A DNA stretch of 64,000 nucleotides from Alteromonas gracilis (GTDB lineage: Bacteria > Pseudomonadota > Gammaproteobacteria > Enterobacterales > Alteromonadaceae), in assembly GCF_002993325.1 (NCBI RefSeq), contig NZ_PVNO01000013.1, forward strand, positions 62,001 to 126,000. The letters run 5' to 3'. Each line of letters opens with the position of its first letter. The stretch's first letter is position 1. The translations under genes were made by a program, and so were the position numbers. Of this stretch, positions 37,192-46,432 are shown in pieces. Below the pieces are notes generated by a model. The model saw only the letters and a program-made list of their open reading frames with translations, ran no database searches and was not told where the DNA came from.

Positions 37192-38376
37192 CTATACTCG
37201 TAACACCAACCCTTCGAAGCCACAGTTTTCAAGTATCGCTTGCATTGGCTGTTGATAGCTTAAAGAGCAAATAACAACGGCACTCGCAGCATTGAAACTA
37301 TTGAGATTTAAAGGCAAAACTTCTATTCCCTTAAATATTTGTCCCGCTTTAAAGGTATCTATGACGATGGGCTTAACATTCATTGCAAGTGATGTTTCGA
37401 CAGCACGCTCGGCTATATCATTAGCGCCAAATATGTACAGTTCTGTAATTAAAGAGTTGTCCAGAGCAGCAATCTGACTGCACAAATACTCAACCCTCTT
37501 GAATTTATGCCTGTTCGAAAAAATAAAGCTCAATGAAGAATTAATATTACTTTGGGCACCTTTGTTTAAACCCACAGCACTCCTCAATGATTTCAATAGC
37601 GTAAACTTTTCTCTTAACTCTATCGCATAACTTTTCTTGTTGTGCCAACGCGTTGTTTGAACATGTTTTCTAAATTTATTCAGAGGGATACAGGTGAAAG
37701 CAATGTCATGCGACAACAGTATTCTATTGTAAAGCGCCCAATCTGCGCAGTATTTGAAGTCGCATTCACGGAGGTTCTTTTTCAAAACTGAAGCGTTAAA
37801 CAATACCGCACTTACGTTGGGTATTACATTGCGATAAGCCATGTAATCTGTAACAAAGTCTCTTCCCTTCATGAAGAAGTCTTGCTTCCACAGCCCATCG
37901 TCAGAATAGTGATGAGAGGAGTAGTCATACCTAGCGATAATTTGACTACTTTCATCAATTATTTCGCTGTCGCAGTAAGCCATGCCGACTGAGGGATTGC
38001 CCTTTAAAATAGAAAGAAGTGTGGTAATCAATTCTGGCTCAGCTTCGTCATCGCTCTCGGCTATCCAAATAAAATCGCCTTTAGCTAATGAAACCCCTTT
38101 TATCCATTGTTTTATAGGTAATCCTGAATTTGAATTGTTGACGTACAAGCCAACAACTTTCTCACAGGCTGAAGCAAATGCGGTAAGCACTTCCTCGCTT
38201 TTATCAGGACTACCATCATCTAGCAATATAATTTCAATATTACTATGCGTTTGGTTGATGATAGTGCTGAGTCTTTTCTCAAGGTACTTTTCGTGCCTGT
38301 AGTTCGGTACAATCACAGATACCAATGGCGTGCTGTTCATTGTTGCTATTTCAGCGGCCTTGTCAGAAAAATTCAT
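37192..38376 (-). CDS. GT2-family glycosyltransferase with C-terminal Rossmann-like module
   Basis: 394 residues. The GT2 domain (about 15-240) has PLVSVIVPNYRHEKYLEKRL, EIILLDDGSPDKS, and the metal motif IWIAESDDEAEPELI. Residues about 312-394 hold the shared module (ELYIFGANDIAER, then VVICSLSYQQ). It overlaps the Maf gene stop by 4 bases. An ATG 12 codons in (MNSTPL) is a possible alternative start; the first ATG gives the coupling overlap. Confidence 0.85.
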   Translation of the reverse strand: MNFSDKAAEIATMNSTPLVSVIVPNYRHEKYLEKRLSTIINQTHSNIEIILLDDGSPDKSEEVLTAFASACEKVVGLYVNNSNSGLPIKQWIKGVSLAKGDFIWIAESDDEAEPELITTLLSILKGNPSVGMAYCDSEIIDESSQIIARYDYSSHHYSDDGLWKQDFFMKGRDFVTDYMAYRNVIPNVSAVLFNASVLKKNLRECDFKYCADWALYNRILLSHDIAFTCIPLNKFRKHVQTTRWHNKKSYAIELREKFTLLKSLRSAVGLNKGAQSNINSSLSFIFSNRHKFKRVEYLCSQIAALDNSLITELYIFGANDIAERAVETSLAMNVKPIVIDTFKAGQIFKGIEVLPLNLNSFNAASAVVICSLSYQQPMQAILENCGFEGLVLRV

Positions 38377-41300
38377 CGCTCATTTCCAAAGCCCCACCAC
38401 ATAATATTATTTTCAATTTGTTGATGTGCTTCACGTTTGCTCACCCCTTCAAGAAACATCGACTCAACCTTTGGCTTGCCAACACATACAACACCTCTAT
38501 TACCCAATTTATCGACTATGTAGTCATTATATTGAGCGTTATCCTTTGGAATCATAATGTAATTTGGATAATCGATATAGCTGACATGATCCGGGAACAT
38601 ACTTAACACATGTTCTGCATAATCCCTTAAACCATCTGAAACTTCTTTACTTTCACCCACAAAATAAAGCTTTGGCAGAATGACTAGTGCAATCTTTTTC
38701 TGAATCCAAGCCTTTACAGTCCAAGATGCTTTATTAATTGAATGATAGAAAACAGTTTCACCATTAAGGTACGCATCAACGTCATATTTAAAGTCAAACA
38801 CTGGATGATGATATAAAATCGTATTTTGTTTACAGAAGAAATCTGCTAACGCTTTCTGGGATGTATCTTTATCAATTTGTACAACGACATGTGCCCCAGA
38901 CATACTTTCTTTCGTAGGGTAATTTTTTTCGTCACAGAGTAATGCGGTCTCATTATTGTTAGTGTTGGGCTCGAACCACTGTTTGTCTATTTCAGAAACC
39001 GCATCTAAATATTGTTTTATGAATTTATTATCGTTCTCACTCAGATTAGATCGTGCGGTAAATTGTTGGCTTTGTTCTTTTATAAAAATAGCCTCACGCT
39101 CTGGCACAAAACTAGAGACGTGATCGAATATGTGATTCCCTTGCAGGATCGCACCTCGAATCATTTCTAGTGTTTCAAGCCATGCTTCCCTTAGCATATT
39201 GAGACGTGACACTTTTTCGTATTCTGATTCATCCGAATAAAGCAACTTACTGAATGCAGAATTAGCAAAATTTACCGTACCGTAAAGATAATAGAAAAGA
39301 AGTGACCTTCCCTCTTGATATGACGAAAACAACTTCTTTTTAAGTTTTTCTGTGTAGTGCTCTGCATCGTCCGACACTTCAAAAGCATCTTGCGTCATCG
39401 CTACAAACTCATTCAATTGTTTTTCTAAGGTTGACTGATCGTAAAAACTGTCGTATTCGTGTAAAAAATCGCGTTCTTCCGACAAAGGTTGAAACGCTTC
39501 TGTCTTAACTTTTCTCAACACCTCCTCTTTTTCATAGGCAGATGTCACTAACAGGATGTCGTCTACAGGTAATGGTTTCGCGCCAGCAATAAGCGCACCG
39601 TCACTTGTGTTAAAACAATCTACTTTAGCTTTTGCAAGCGTGCGCTCAATAATGGCTTTGGAAACTTTAAATTCATACTTGGTGAACACACTTTTCTTGA
39701 AGTTTCCTGGCACCACGATATTGGTATTATGCCGTTCTTTATAACTATATTTTTCCTTTCCATGATTGTCATAATAGCCAGACTGCTTTGAATGATGTTT
39801 ATCTTGTTCTGCAAAACCTAAATCGACTCCGAACAAGTAAAGCTGCTGAAATCCCATCAAGGTAAACAGGTTTATAGCAAAATTGGATACCGTAGGATAA
39901 GCAAACTGAAGTTCTTCGTAGTTTTTTTCACCGAGTAACTTTAGTGAAGAAACCGTAGAAGATTCACCTTCTTTAAATGCGATATAAGTATTTCTAAACA
40001 ACTTACATGTATCTGGATGAATTCCATTACATGACAACAAGTCTACTTGCTTTAAAAAAGCAAAGTCGTTAACCCGGCAGCTCCAATCAAAAGTAGAACG
40101 ATTTTGTTCGATTTCTGCATGGAAATCTGGAACTATGCCATTTTTATACAACGGCATAAGCGCTGTACCACACGAGACCACGATAGCTTTGTCTTTAAAA
40201 GACTTGATAGCATCGATTGTGCTATCTAGTGACGGGCCATTTCCTACGATGAAGACTGCAATATCCTTGTCTGCTAGTGATAGTTTTTTTGCAGGGTCCT
40301 TTAAAAGAAGTGGATACTTTCTACCTATGGTTTCTTTTGTATGCGCAATGCCGTAGCGAGCATGATCAAAGTTTTCCCCCATGGCAATAACAACTTGCAA
40401 CTGCTCACGCAGCTGACTAATGGTATGAACCATCTTGGTGTTATGATAGGTCTGATAAAAGTATGTATTAGCGAGAATGTAGGGACCAACAGAATAAAAC
40501 TGATTCAGCAAATCTCTAAATAGATTTGAGCCATCATCTCCAACATTAATGTATAAACGTCCGCCTTTCTGGTCGATGCGCTCAAGAATATTTGCCCAGT
40601 CTATTAAATAAAGCGATGCATAGAATAGGTCGCGATTAGGCTCACAGACGAAGAGCTTTTCAACATCGTTGTTCTCAAACAACGTTTCTAACTGAGGTCC
40701 AATACCAAATAGAATTAGCGACTTTATCTGCTCGGGTAGCTTACTTGTTTTATCTCCTGCGTCTTTTAGAAGTTTCTCTGCCTTTTTAACAAACTGAAAG
40801 TGTTGATAATGCTTCAGCTTAACCCCGTTATACCCCAATATTAAGCCATCTTTATTCGGATACTCTTTGAAGTTTTCGAAATTTATACTGGCATCTTCAA
40901 ATGGTGAATCACTGTACCAATTAGCCAGAGATACTTTGCTAAATATGTTTACTGCACCGCGCGCGTCCTGCATTGGAACCCAATAATTAGGTGTGTAGCA
41001 CTCAAATTCATTGGCAATATTCGGGACGTAGCGTTTAAAAGCTTCTACATTGAGAGTAAAACGCTCCTCTTTGCTCGCCTCATAAAGTCGCTCCATTGAA
41101 ACAGGTTTGTTCCAATGCGGCAGGAGACTTTCCTCAGACTTTCTTAGCTGTTTGCTGATACCATCTTTTTGAAAGTTCTCCCAACTAGAAGTAAGTAATG
41201 CATTTTCGAGAAGGTTGAACGTATTGTGATTATAATGCCGATAAAAATAAAAACCTGAAATTGGAAAATGCGTTTTCAGTTCCTCTATGTCGTTAGACAT

Positions 41301-41906
41301 AGATATACCACTATTTTTTAATTGAAAATAAAGTGCAGTGCCTTTCGACTTGGCCGTTTCTAGTATGACTTTCCAATTTGGTGTATAGAGTGAAGCAAAA
41401 AAATATTGCTCTTCCGGCTCATAAATAACAAGGTGTTTGATGTTATGGTTTTCAACCAATGTTCGAATATGAAAGCCTAAGCCCACTCCCATAACAACGA
41501 GTAAATTGATGTCTTTTGTTAAAGGGGGTTGCGATAAGTATCTGTCATAAATAGGTAAGTAATGTTCATCGTTAGAGTTATAGCTTACATTTCTTTCTAG
41601 ATCGCAATATGTACAGTGAAGTAATTTTTCGACATACTGAGCTTGAACTTCCTTCTCGGGTGACAAATCGTAGAATGTACGACCGTTGCTGTAATTGACA
41701 ATATTAAGTTCGCCATTCCGATTAGTAAAAATGGAAATATCTAGCGTTGCAGCTTGCACAATTGTATCGACGATATTAGGTACATATGCCTTGAATGCCC
41801 CGAAGTTTCGCCGATAATTTTGTGTAACTCGTTCAGCGAGTTTCTTTTCTAGCTCGCTTTGTTTCTTTTCATCTGGGTCTAAGTGGATTCTAATATCTTT
41901 TAGCAT
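38373..41906 (-). CDS. Maf-family flagellin glycosyltransferase with duplicated N-terminal region
   Basis: Motility-associated factor (DUF115/MAF_flag10) proteins attach nonulosonic acids such as pseudaminic acid to flagellin Ser/Thr before export. It is 1177 residues, well above the usual 600-700. The MAF domain lies near 525-720 (DIAVFIVGNGPSLDSTIDAI; VVSCGTALMPLY; LFGVDLGF). Residues about 30-250 and 285-510 are two copies of the N-terminal domain: GAFKAYVPNI/EAFKRYVPNI, VVMGVGLG/ILFGIGPQ, YEPEEQYFFASLY/CEPNRDLFYASLY. The last 230 residues (about 945-1177) are unrecognised. It is the first gene of the ten-gene operon. Confidence 0.9.
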   Translation of the reverse strand: MLKDIRIHLDPDEKKQSELEKKLAERVTQNYRRNFGAFKAYVPNIVDTIVQAATLDISIFTNRNGELNIVNYSNGRTFYDLSPEKEVQAQYVEKLLHCTYCDLERNVSYNSNDEHYLPIYDRYLSQPPLTKDINLLVVMGVGLGFHIRTLVENHNIKHLVIYEPEEQYFFASLYTPNWKVILETAKSKGTALYFQLKNSGISMSNDIEELKTHFPISGFYFYRHYNHNTFNLLENALLTSSWENFQKDGISKQLRKSEESLLPHWNKPVSMERLYEASKEERFTLNVEAFKRYVPNIANEFECYTPNYWVPMQDARGAVNIFSKVSLANWYSDSPFEDASINFENFKEYPNKDGLILGYNGVKLKHYQHFQFVKKAEKLLKDAGDKTSKLPEQIKSLILFGIGPQLETLFENNDVEKLFVCEPNRDLFYASLYLIDWANILERIDQKGGRLYINVGDDGSNLFRDLLNQFYSVGPYILANTYFYQTYHNTKMVHTISQLREQLQVVIAMGENFDHARYGIAHTKETIGRKYPLLLKDPAKKLSLADKDIAVFIVGNGPSLDSTIDAIKSFKDKAIVVSCGTALMPLYKNGIVPDFHAEIEQNRSTFDWSCRVNDFAFLKQVDLLSCNGIHPDTCKLFRNTYIAFKEGESSTVSSLKLLGEKNYEELQFAYPTVSNFAINLFTLMGFQQLYLFGVDLGFAEQDKHHSKQSGYYDNHGKEKYSYKERHNTNIVVPGNFKKSVFTKYEFKVSKAIIERTLAKAKVDCFNTSDGALIAGAKPLPVDDILLVTSAYEKEEVLRKVKTEAFQPLSEERDFLHEYDSFYDQSTLEKQLNEFVAMTQDAFEVSDDAEHYTEKLKKKLFSSYQEGRSLLFYYLYGTVNFANSAFSKLLYSDESEYEKVSRLNMLREAWLETLEMIRGAILQGNHIFDHVSSFVPEREAIFIKEQSQQFTARSNLSENDNKFIKQYLDAVSEIDKQWFEPNTNNNETALLCDEKNYPTKESMSGAHVVVQIDKDTSQKALADFFCKQNTILYHHPVFDFKYDVDAYLNGETVFYHSINKASWTVKAWIQKKIALVILPKLYFVGESKEVSDGLRDYAEHVLSMFPDHVSYIDYPNYIMIPKDNAQYNDYIVDKLGNRGVVCVGKPKVESMFLEGVSKREAHQQIENNIMWWGFGNER

Positions 41907-41943
41907 TTTTCGACTCCAGCGCCTTAATCAAAGAGCTCTGCCA

Positions 41944-41949
41944 ATTATA
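41944..41949 (-). promoter_or_regulatory. Possible sigma-70 -10 element upstream of the Maf operon
   Basis: The minus strand reads TATAAT, 38 bases upstream of the Maf ATG. No convincing -35 is seen, and no FliA or sigma-54 motif was found in the 174-base gap to the fliT-like gene. Weak call. Confidence 0.3.
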
Positions 41950-42070
41950 CGATTTTTAAAATTCTAGTTTTATTTAAGAACGAGACATAATTTTGACGCA
42001 ACAAGAGGAGCTTACAGGAGGCTCAAGTATGAAAGCTATGTCAAATGAATAAACCAATGCTATTTAAAGC

Positions 42071-42094
42071 AAAAATACTTCTATTTGTATTTTT
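42071..42094 (-). terminator. Probable terminator at the end of fliT
   Basis: On the minus strand AAAAATAC pairs with GTATTTTT around an 8-base loop; the hairpin overlaps the stop codon of the fliT-like gene and its 3' arm supplies the T-run. It would end the flaG-fliD-fliS-fliT transcript. Confidence 0.5.
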
Positions 42095-42398
42095 TGACTG
42101 CAGCCTTGCCTCTAACAAATTGAATAATCTCTTCTTTTGAAGATTCAAGCAATTTAAAGGCCAACTCCTCTAGGAGGCGATTGACGACCAATTCTTTTTC
42201 AGAAAATTGCCGCTTTTCGCTAACAGAAAGTGAGTTTAAGTGGTCTTTTATAAGGCGATCTCGCTCTGCTAACAATGTTCTCAGCATAGCGTAATCAGAG
42301 GATTTTTCTTGGTCCAACAGTAACTGCGCCGCAATGCTTTCGTTTAAGTTTTGCAGCGCCGTTGGCGTTAAAGAGTGGTTAAGGTCTTGTATTTTCAC
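42081..42398 (-). CDS. fliT: FliT-like flagellar chaperone
   Basis: Small, charged, all-helical protein of 105 residues directly after fliS (4-base overlap). The position and size are those of FliT, the chaperone of the filament cap FliD, or of the Vibrio FlaI-type protein at the same place. The body (LLDQEKSSDYAMLRTLLAERDRLI) looks coiled-coil, and the C-terminus is lysine-rich. The assignment is mainly by context. Confidence 0.6.
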   Translation of the reverse strand: MKIQDLNHSLTPTALQNLNESIAAQLLLDQEKSSDYAMLRTLLAERDRLIKDHLNSLSVSEKRQFSEKELVVNRLLEELAFKLLESSKEEIIQFVRGKAAVKKYK

Positions 42399-42823
42399 AC
42401 AGCTTGTCGTTTCTGACGCTGGGCTTCGTAAGCTTCCTGTTTCGCCTCTTCAGGAATCTGTACCCATGCGTCTCGGATAGGTGTTAATAGGCTAGACACT
42501 TCATCTAACATATTCAAGTCGTTGTTAAAATGTGCATCATTCAAGCGCTCAATCATATAGTTATATAGCGCAAACATATTCTCAGCGACTTCACCGCCCA
42601 CTTCCAAATCAAGAGTGTCACGCAGATGCATTATGATCGCATTCGCTTTTGAAATGAAATCGGCTTTGGCTACCAATTCTTTGCGTTCCATGGCCCCTTT
42701 AGCGTATGCAATCCTGTCCAATGCGCCTTGAAGAAGCATAAGTGTAAGTTTATGCGGATCGGCATTAGCAATATCTTGCTTAAGGTTACCTTTGCGATAC
42801 GCATTTATACCTTTAAGTGACAT
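42395..42823 (-). CDS. fliS: Flagellin export chaperone FliS
   Basis: Cytoplasmic chaperone that caps the C-terminal helix of flagellins before export. Its 142 residues are typical (125-145), with conserved GINAYRKGN, ADPHKLTLMLLQGALDRIAYAKGAM and the ENMFALYNYMIERLNDA helix. It starts 22 bases after the fliD stop. Maf enzymes act on flagellin in the cytoplasm, so FliS-bound flagellin is a likely glycosylation substrate. Confidence 0.95.
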   Translation of the reverse strand: MSLKGINAYRKGNLKQDIANADPHKLTLMLLQGALDRIAYAKGAMERKELVAKADFISKANAIIMHLRDTLDLEVGGEVAENMFALYNYMIERLNDAHFNNDLNMLDEVSSLLTPIRDAWVQIPEEAKQEAYEAQRQKRQAV

Positions 42824-42845
42824 AAAAACTCCAAATTTATGTTAT

Positions 42846-44276
42846 TTATAGCGACGCTAAAAGCGCGGAACCAGTTTGGTTTAATTGCGCAACGGTTTGG
42901 TCGAGGTTTAAATATTTATCTCGAAGGATTTCTTCATAATTTAACATACGCAGTTCGAGAGTCTCACGCTCATCAAATAGATCATCCCGATCATCCTTGG
43001 CTGCGCGCTCTCTTAAGCTAATTAGTCCACTAAATGAGGTATATTCCTTAGAGAAATCATAAAGTCGAGTCGCGATGCCTTCGTCAGGATCAGTAAACAA
43101 TTTTGCTATTTCATCAAAGTTATCTTCTAAAGCATCTTCTAGTCTGTCTTCGCCAGAACCCAATCCAAAATCAGTTGTGCCGACTTCGAGCTTTCCGTCA
43201 TCATTAAATTCAATACCGATCTGGAAGAGTCCACCTAATGAGGAAGAACTTACGCTATCGCCAACGATAGAAGCTAATCCGCTTTGTATACCGCGCAGTA
43301 GTGAATCTCCTGCTAATGCGCCATCGTCTTCAAGCTCAGATTCACCATAGCGCGTCAGGGTTTTTATTTCATCAATCAGAGAATTGTAGTTATCGACAAA
43401 ATCTCTAATTTTTTTATCTAAACCTTCTTTGTCATAACCAATATTCAGTTTAGTAGCTAAGAAATCGCCTGCAGCATCTTTAGGTGAGACTTCATTTACT
43501 TCAAATGAAACGTTTTGAATCGTGTTTTCAAATTCATTGGAGCTACTCTGAACTTCGATACCGTCAATATAAGCAACTGCATTTTTAGCACTCTGAATAT
43601 TTGCGGCACTGATATTATTTGTGCCTCCTGCCGTTGACAATCTATCTAACTCTGCAGCGCCAGTGTCATTGGTAATGACGAGATCGTTCCCATCGCCGGT
43701 TTCGTTCGACGAAAATACTAAACGAGGCCCTGCACCGGTTCCTGTATCAATGATGTTTGCGGTTACACCAAAGTTGTTATCAGAGTTGTTTATTTTTTCG
43801 CGTAATGCGGTGAGTGACATCCCAGCGGTAACGTCTACGGTAAAGCTTTTATTTCCGCCCACGTCAAACGTTAATGAGCCTGTTCCTGAAGTAAGTACGG
43901 GGTCGCTGCTTGACGTAAATGCACCTGCGTCTGTTGTAATTCGACTACCAGACGCTAGCTGCTCTACAACAATTTCGTAACTCCCGCGAAGCGCTGAGTT
44001 AGAAGCCTCGGCAGAAAGAACATCATTGTCTTCTAAGGGATTAGAAATGGTGGGCTCACGACCATTGATGCCGTTGTCGCTTCTTAATTCGTCAACAGCG
44101 TCCTTAAAGTCAGAGAGCTTAGACTTTATTTTACCAAGGCCAGATATTTCAGCCTCGATACGCTCTTCTTTTGCGTTCAAACGCTCCTCTTTAGGTTGGC
44201 GTTCTGCGCTAAGAAGTTGTTGTACAAGATCATCAAGGGCTAAACCCGATCCTACACCTAGAGACTGAATTGTCAT
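42846..44276 (-). CDS. fliD: Flagellar filament cap protein FliD
   Basis: Hook-associated protein 2, the cap that folds flagellin at the filament tip. It has 476 residues: N-terminal FliD_N (IQSLGVGSGLALDDLVQQLLSAERQP), a central flagellin-like region, and C-terminal FliD_C ending NQTGSALLASL. It lies 13 bases after flaG. No separate promoter is visible in that gap. Confidence 0.95.
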   Translation of the reverse strand: MTIQSLGVGSGLALDDLVQQLLSAERQPKEERLNAKEERIEAEISGLGKIKSKLSDFKDAVDELRSDNGINGREPTISNPLEDNDVLSAEASNSALRGSYEIVVEQLASGSRITTDAGAFTSSSDPVLTSGTGSLTFDVGGNKSFTVDVTAGMSLTALREKINNSDNNFGVTANIIDTGTGAGPRLVFSSNETGDGNDLVITNDTGAAELDRLSTAGGTNNISAANIQSAKNAVAYIDGIEVQSSSNEFENTIQNVSFEVNEVSPKDAAGDFLATKLNIGYDKEGLDKKIRDFVDNYNSLIDEIKTLTRYGESELEDDGALAGDSLLRGIQSGLASIVGDSVSSSSLGGLFQIGIEFNDDGKLEVGTTDFGLGSGEDRLEDALEDNFDEIAKLFTDPDEGIATRLYDFSKEYTSFSGLISLRERAAKDDRDDLFDERETLELRMLNYEEILRDKYLNLDQTVAQLNQTGSALLASL

Positions 44277-44289
44277 ACTTTACCTCAAA

Positions 44290-44778
44290 CTAAACTTGAT
44301 TGTTGATAAACACTCCCACACTGTCCCCAACATCCTGTTGTAACTCTTGGATTCGATCGGCAAGCTTTAACACTTCTTCTGAAGGTATTTGCCTTATAAC
44401 ATCACCAGATTTTGAATCTTTAACTGTCACTACCGAACGATTAGTATTTTCATCAATAGTAAACGCTAAATCCCGATTCTGAACTTTTAAGAATGATTCA
44501 ACTTTCGCAACAGCATCATCTAACTCAATACCATTACGCTCTTCTTCACTTTTATCGGCCTGCGCTTGAGAACCTTGAGAAAGAATTTGCTGCCTTTCTG
44601 TATTATTCGACTCATCAATTGCCAGTCGCGTATTGCCTCGACGCGTATCGCTAGATGTAGCCGGTTCACTACTTTCAAGAACAGCAGTTTTATTCTGAAT
44701 ATCAGCTTCAACAACTTCAGAATTCTTAGGAGCTAGTGATGCAAACACTTGGCCAACTTGGGTATTTTGAATTTCCAC
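44290..44778 (-). CDS. flaG: FlaG-family protein
   Basis: 162 residues with the FlaG domain at the C-terminus (about 85-162): VAKVESFLKVQNRDLAFTID, SVVTVKDSKSGDVIRQIPSEEVL. The N-terminal 80 residues are low-complexity and hydrophilic. FlaG proteins influence filament length in several polar-flagellated bacteria; the mechanism is not established. It follows the flagellin terminator with no own promoter recognised. Confidence 0.9.
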   Translation of the reverse strand: MEIQNTQVGQVFASLAPKNSEVVEADIQNKTAVLESSEPATSSDTRRGNTRLAIDESNNTERQQILSQGSQAQADKSEEERNGIELDDAVAKVESFLKVQNRDLAFTIDENTNRSVVTVKDSKSGDVIRQIPSEEVLKLADRIQELQQDVGDSVGVFINNQV

Positions 44779-44802
44779 GTAATACCTCCCGACTGAAACA
44801 AC

Positions 44803-44835
44803 AAAACGGGCCCTTGCTTAAAAAGCAAGCACCCG
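44803..44835 (-). terminator. Rho-independent terminator after flagellin 1
   Basis: On the minus strand a 13-bp stem with two mismatches (44823-44835 against 44807-44819) and a 3-base loop is followed by TTTTGTTGTTT. It lies between the flagellin stop and flaG. Any flaG-fliD-fliS transcription from the flagellin promoter must read through it. Confidence 0.75.
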
Positions 44836-44872
44836 CTACATCTCAACTAAGGTCGCTATTTTAAAGTATAGC

Positions 44873-45712
44873 TTATCCGAGCAAAGACAGCGCAGTTTGT
44901 GGACGCTGATTTGCCTGGCTTAGTACAGAAACAGATGCCTGCTGAATAATCTGGTTTCGCGTTAACTCTGCTGTTTCCGCAGCAAAATCTGTGTCTCGAA
45001 TTTGTGAACGAGCCGAAGATAAGTTTTCACTAATATTACTTAGGTTGCGGATAGTTGACTGAAAACGGTTCTGAAGTGCACCTAGGTCTGCACGAACCGC
45101 ACCAATACCAGAGATAGCAGCGTCAACATCACTAAGTAAGGCTGATGCACCGCCCGCTGTAGCAACGCTGTTTGTAGTGATGCCAAGACCTGTAGCACTG
45201 AATCCGCTAATGGAACCTAGATTTGTTGATGACAAATTTACCGAAATTGTTTGGCCAGCATTAGCACCAACAAGAAACTTCGCAGAAAAATTACCATCTA
45301 ATATGTTCACGTTACCAAACTGTGTATCGGTAGCGATGCGTGAAATTTCTGTACGTAAAGCAGACACTTCTTTTTGTAGTGCCAGACGATCAGCAGAGCT
45401 ATTAATACCGTTCTGTGATTGTACAGCAAGAGTACGTATACGCTGTAGGCTTGTGGTAACTTCGCTAAGCGCACCTTCTGCTGTTTGCGACAAAGAGATA
45501 GCGTCGTTAGCATTTCGCACGGCCTGGTTAAGACCTTGTACCTGCGATGTGAGACGATCAGAAATTTGTAGACCTGCAGCGTCATCCGATGCACTGTTAA
45601 TGCGGAATCCCGATGAAAGTCTTTCGAACGACGTATTCAAGCGATCGTTCACGTCAAAAAGCTGACGCTGCGCGTTGATCGATGAAACATTGGTATTTAC
45701 AAATAAAGACAT
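44873..45712 (-). CDS. fliC: Flagellin 1 of the tandem array
   Basis: Filament subunit of 279 residues: conserved D0/D1 N-terminus (SLFVNTNVSSINAQRQL; SGFRINSASDDAAGLQISDR) and C-terminus (RSQIRDTDFAAETAELTRNQI; ANQRPQTALSLLG). The short central part (about 165-200) is where the three copies differ most and is the likely glycan-bearing surface. A strong ribosome site (AGGAGGTAAT) precedes the ATG. It is driven by the FliA promoter at 45839-45865. Confidence 0.96.
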   Translation of the reverse strand: MSLFVNTNVSSINAQRQLFDVNDRLNTSFERLSSGFRINSASDDAAGLQISDRLTSQVQGLNQAVRNANDAISLSQTAEGALSEVTTSLQRIRTLAVQSQNGINSSADRLALQKEVSALRTEISRIATDTQFGNVNILDGNFSAKFLVGANAGQTISVNLSSTNLGSISGFSATGLGITTNSVATAGGASALLSDVDAAISGIGAVRADLGALQNRFQSTIRNLSNISENLSSARSQIRDTDFAAETAELTRNQIIQQASVSVLSQANQRPQTALSLLG

Positions 45713-45838
45713 AGATTACCTCCTAGGGATTCGATGGCAAAACTGCTATGATCAAATCCTTCCAGTTCATATTAGCCGGGTCACTACTCCTGCTAACACC
45801 TCAATATAAAAGTAAATTAAATTACCCCTCAACAATAG

Positions 45839-45865
45839 GTATCGGCCAAGGCTTTAGGTTCTTTA
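45839..45865 (-). promoter_or_regulatory. FliA (sigma-28) promoter of flagellin 1
   Basis: Minus strand: -35 TAAAGAAC, 11-base spacer, -10 GCCGATAC. The -10 ends 127 bases upstream of the ATG, so the leader is about 120 bases. Confidence 0.75.
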
Positions 45866-46184
45866 GCTTTTTTTTTATTTTTTTTAAAAAAAACTAGACC
45901 CAGCAATCTACAGCAATGATTTATAAGCAAAAAATAAATTTTTATCGAAGATTTAATTCTAATTTAACGCAGTATCAATCGTACTAACTGGGTCCTTTCA
46001 AGGAAGGAGAAAGAGTAGTCGTTCTTAAACAAAGTAGATTAAAGGGAACAATTTTGGTGGTAAGTGATAAGTTGGAGACAGAGATAATCTTATAATTTTT
46101 GAGTTGGCACTTAATATGCTTTAGATAATATGAACTCGCGGCGTTGCTCTACCGCAGTTTGAAATTGGTGGGATGTTTCGGTAA
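45866..46184. other. Intergenic A+T-rich spacer, no gene recognised
   Basis: This lies between the flagellin 1 promoter and the terminator of flagellin 2. It is rich in A and T, with poly-A/T runs near 45870-45950. I see no convincing coding frame, promoter or repeat. Confidence 0.6.
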
Positions 46185-46219
46185 AAATAAAAAAAGGCCG
46201 AGACAATTTAATCTCGGCC
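46185..46219 (-). terminator. Strong rho-independent terminator downstream of flagellin 2
   Basis: On the minus strand GGCCGAGA pairs perfectly with TCTCGGCC around an 8-base loop, followed by TTTTTTTATTTTT. It lies 214 bases beyond the flagellin 2 stop, giving an unusually long 3' untranslated region. Confidence 0.88.
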
Positions 46220-46432
46220 AATTTGCTCACGTTAGGAGATTGAGCAAATTCAGTTTCTGTCGGCTGGCAGGGTTTAGTAGGATAAACTGGCCTCTCAACC
46301 AACACTTCTACACTCTCAGTCCTGTTAGTCGGCGCTTTCTCAAAGGAGCGGCCTAAATGGCTGCTAACCTTTCTTTAGGGGATGGCCTCTCAACTCCTTC
46401 CCAAATAAGCGCCTAATAACTAACTTTGGTCA
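46220..46432 (-). other. Long 3' untranslated region of flagellin 2
   Basis: 213 bases between the flagellin 2 stop and its terminator, without a credible gene. It contains GGCCTCTCAAC twice on the plus strand (46289-46299 and 46383-46393) and a 15-base match to the leader of flagellin 3 (46308-46322). It may be a relic of a lost flagellin copy or a source of a 3'-derived small RNA. Confidence 0.45.
46308..46322. repeat. 15-base direct repeat, copy 1
   Basis: CTACACTCTCAGTCC, identical at 48929-48943. This copy is in the long 3' region of flagellin 2; the other is in the leader of flagellin 3. Confidence 0.45.

Noticed and set aside
44836-44880. Possible FliA -10 for flaG (CGGATAAG on the minus strand)
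   Set aside because: It belongs to the flagellin 1 stop region, lacks GCCGATAA order and has no -35, so it is not a credible promoter.
45870-46430. Small frames at 46111-46305 (minus) and 46144-46356 (plus)
   Set aside because: Both run across the strong terminator at 46185-46219 and have no family features or convincing ribosome sites.
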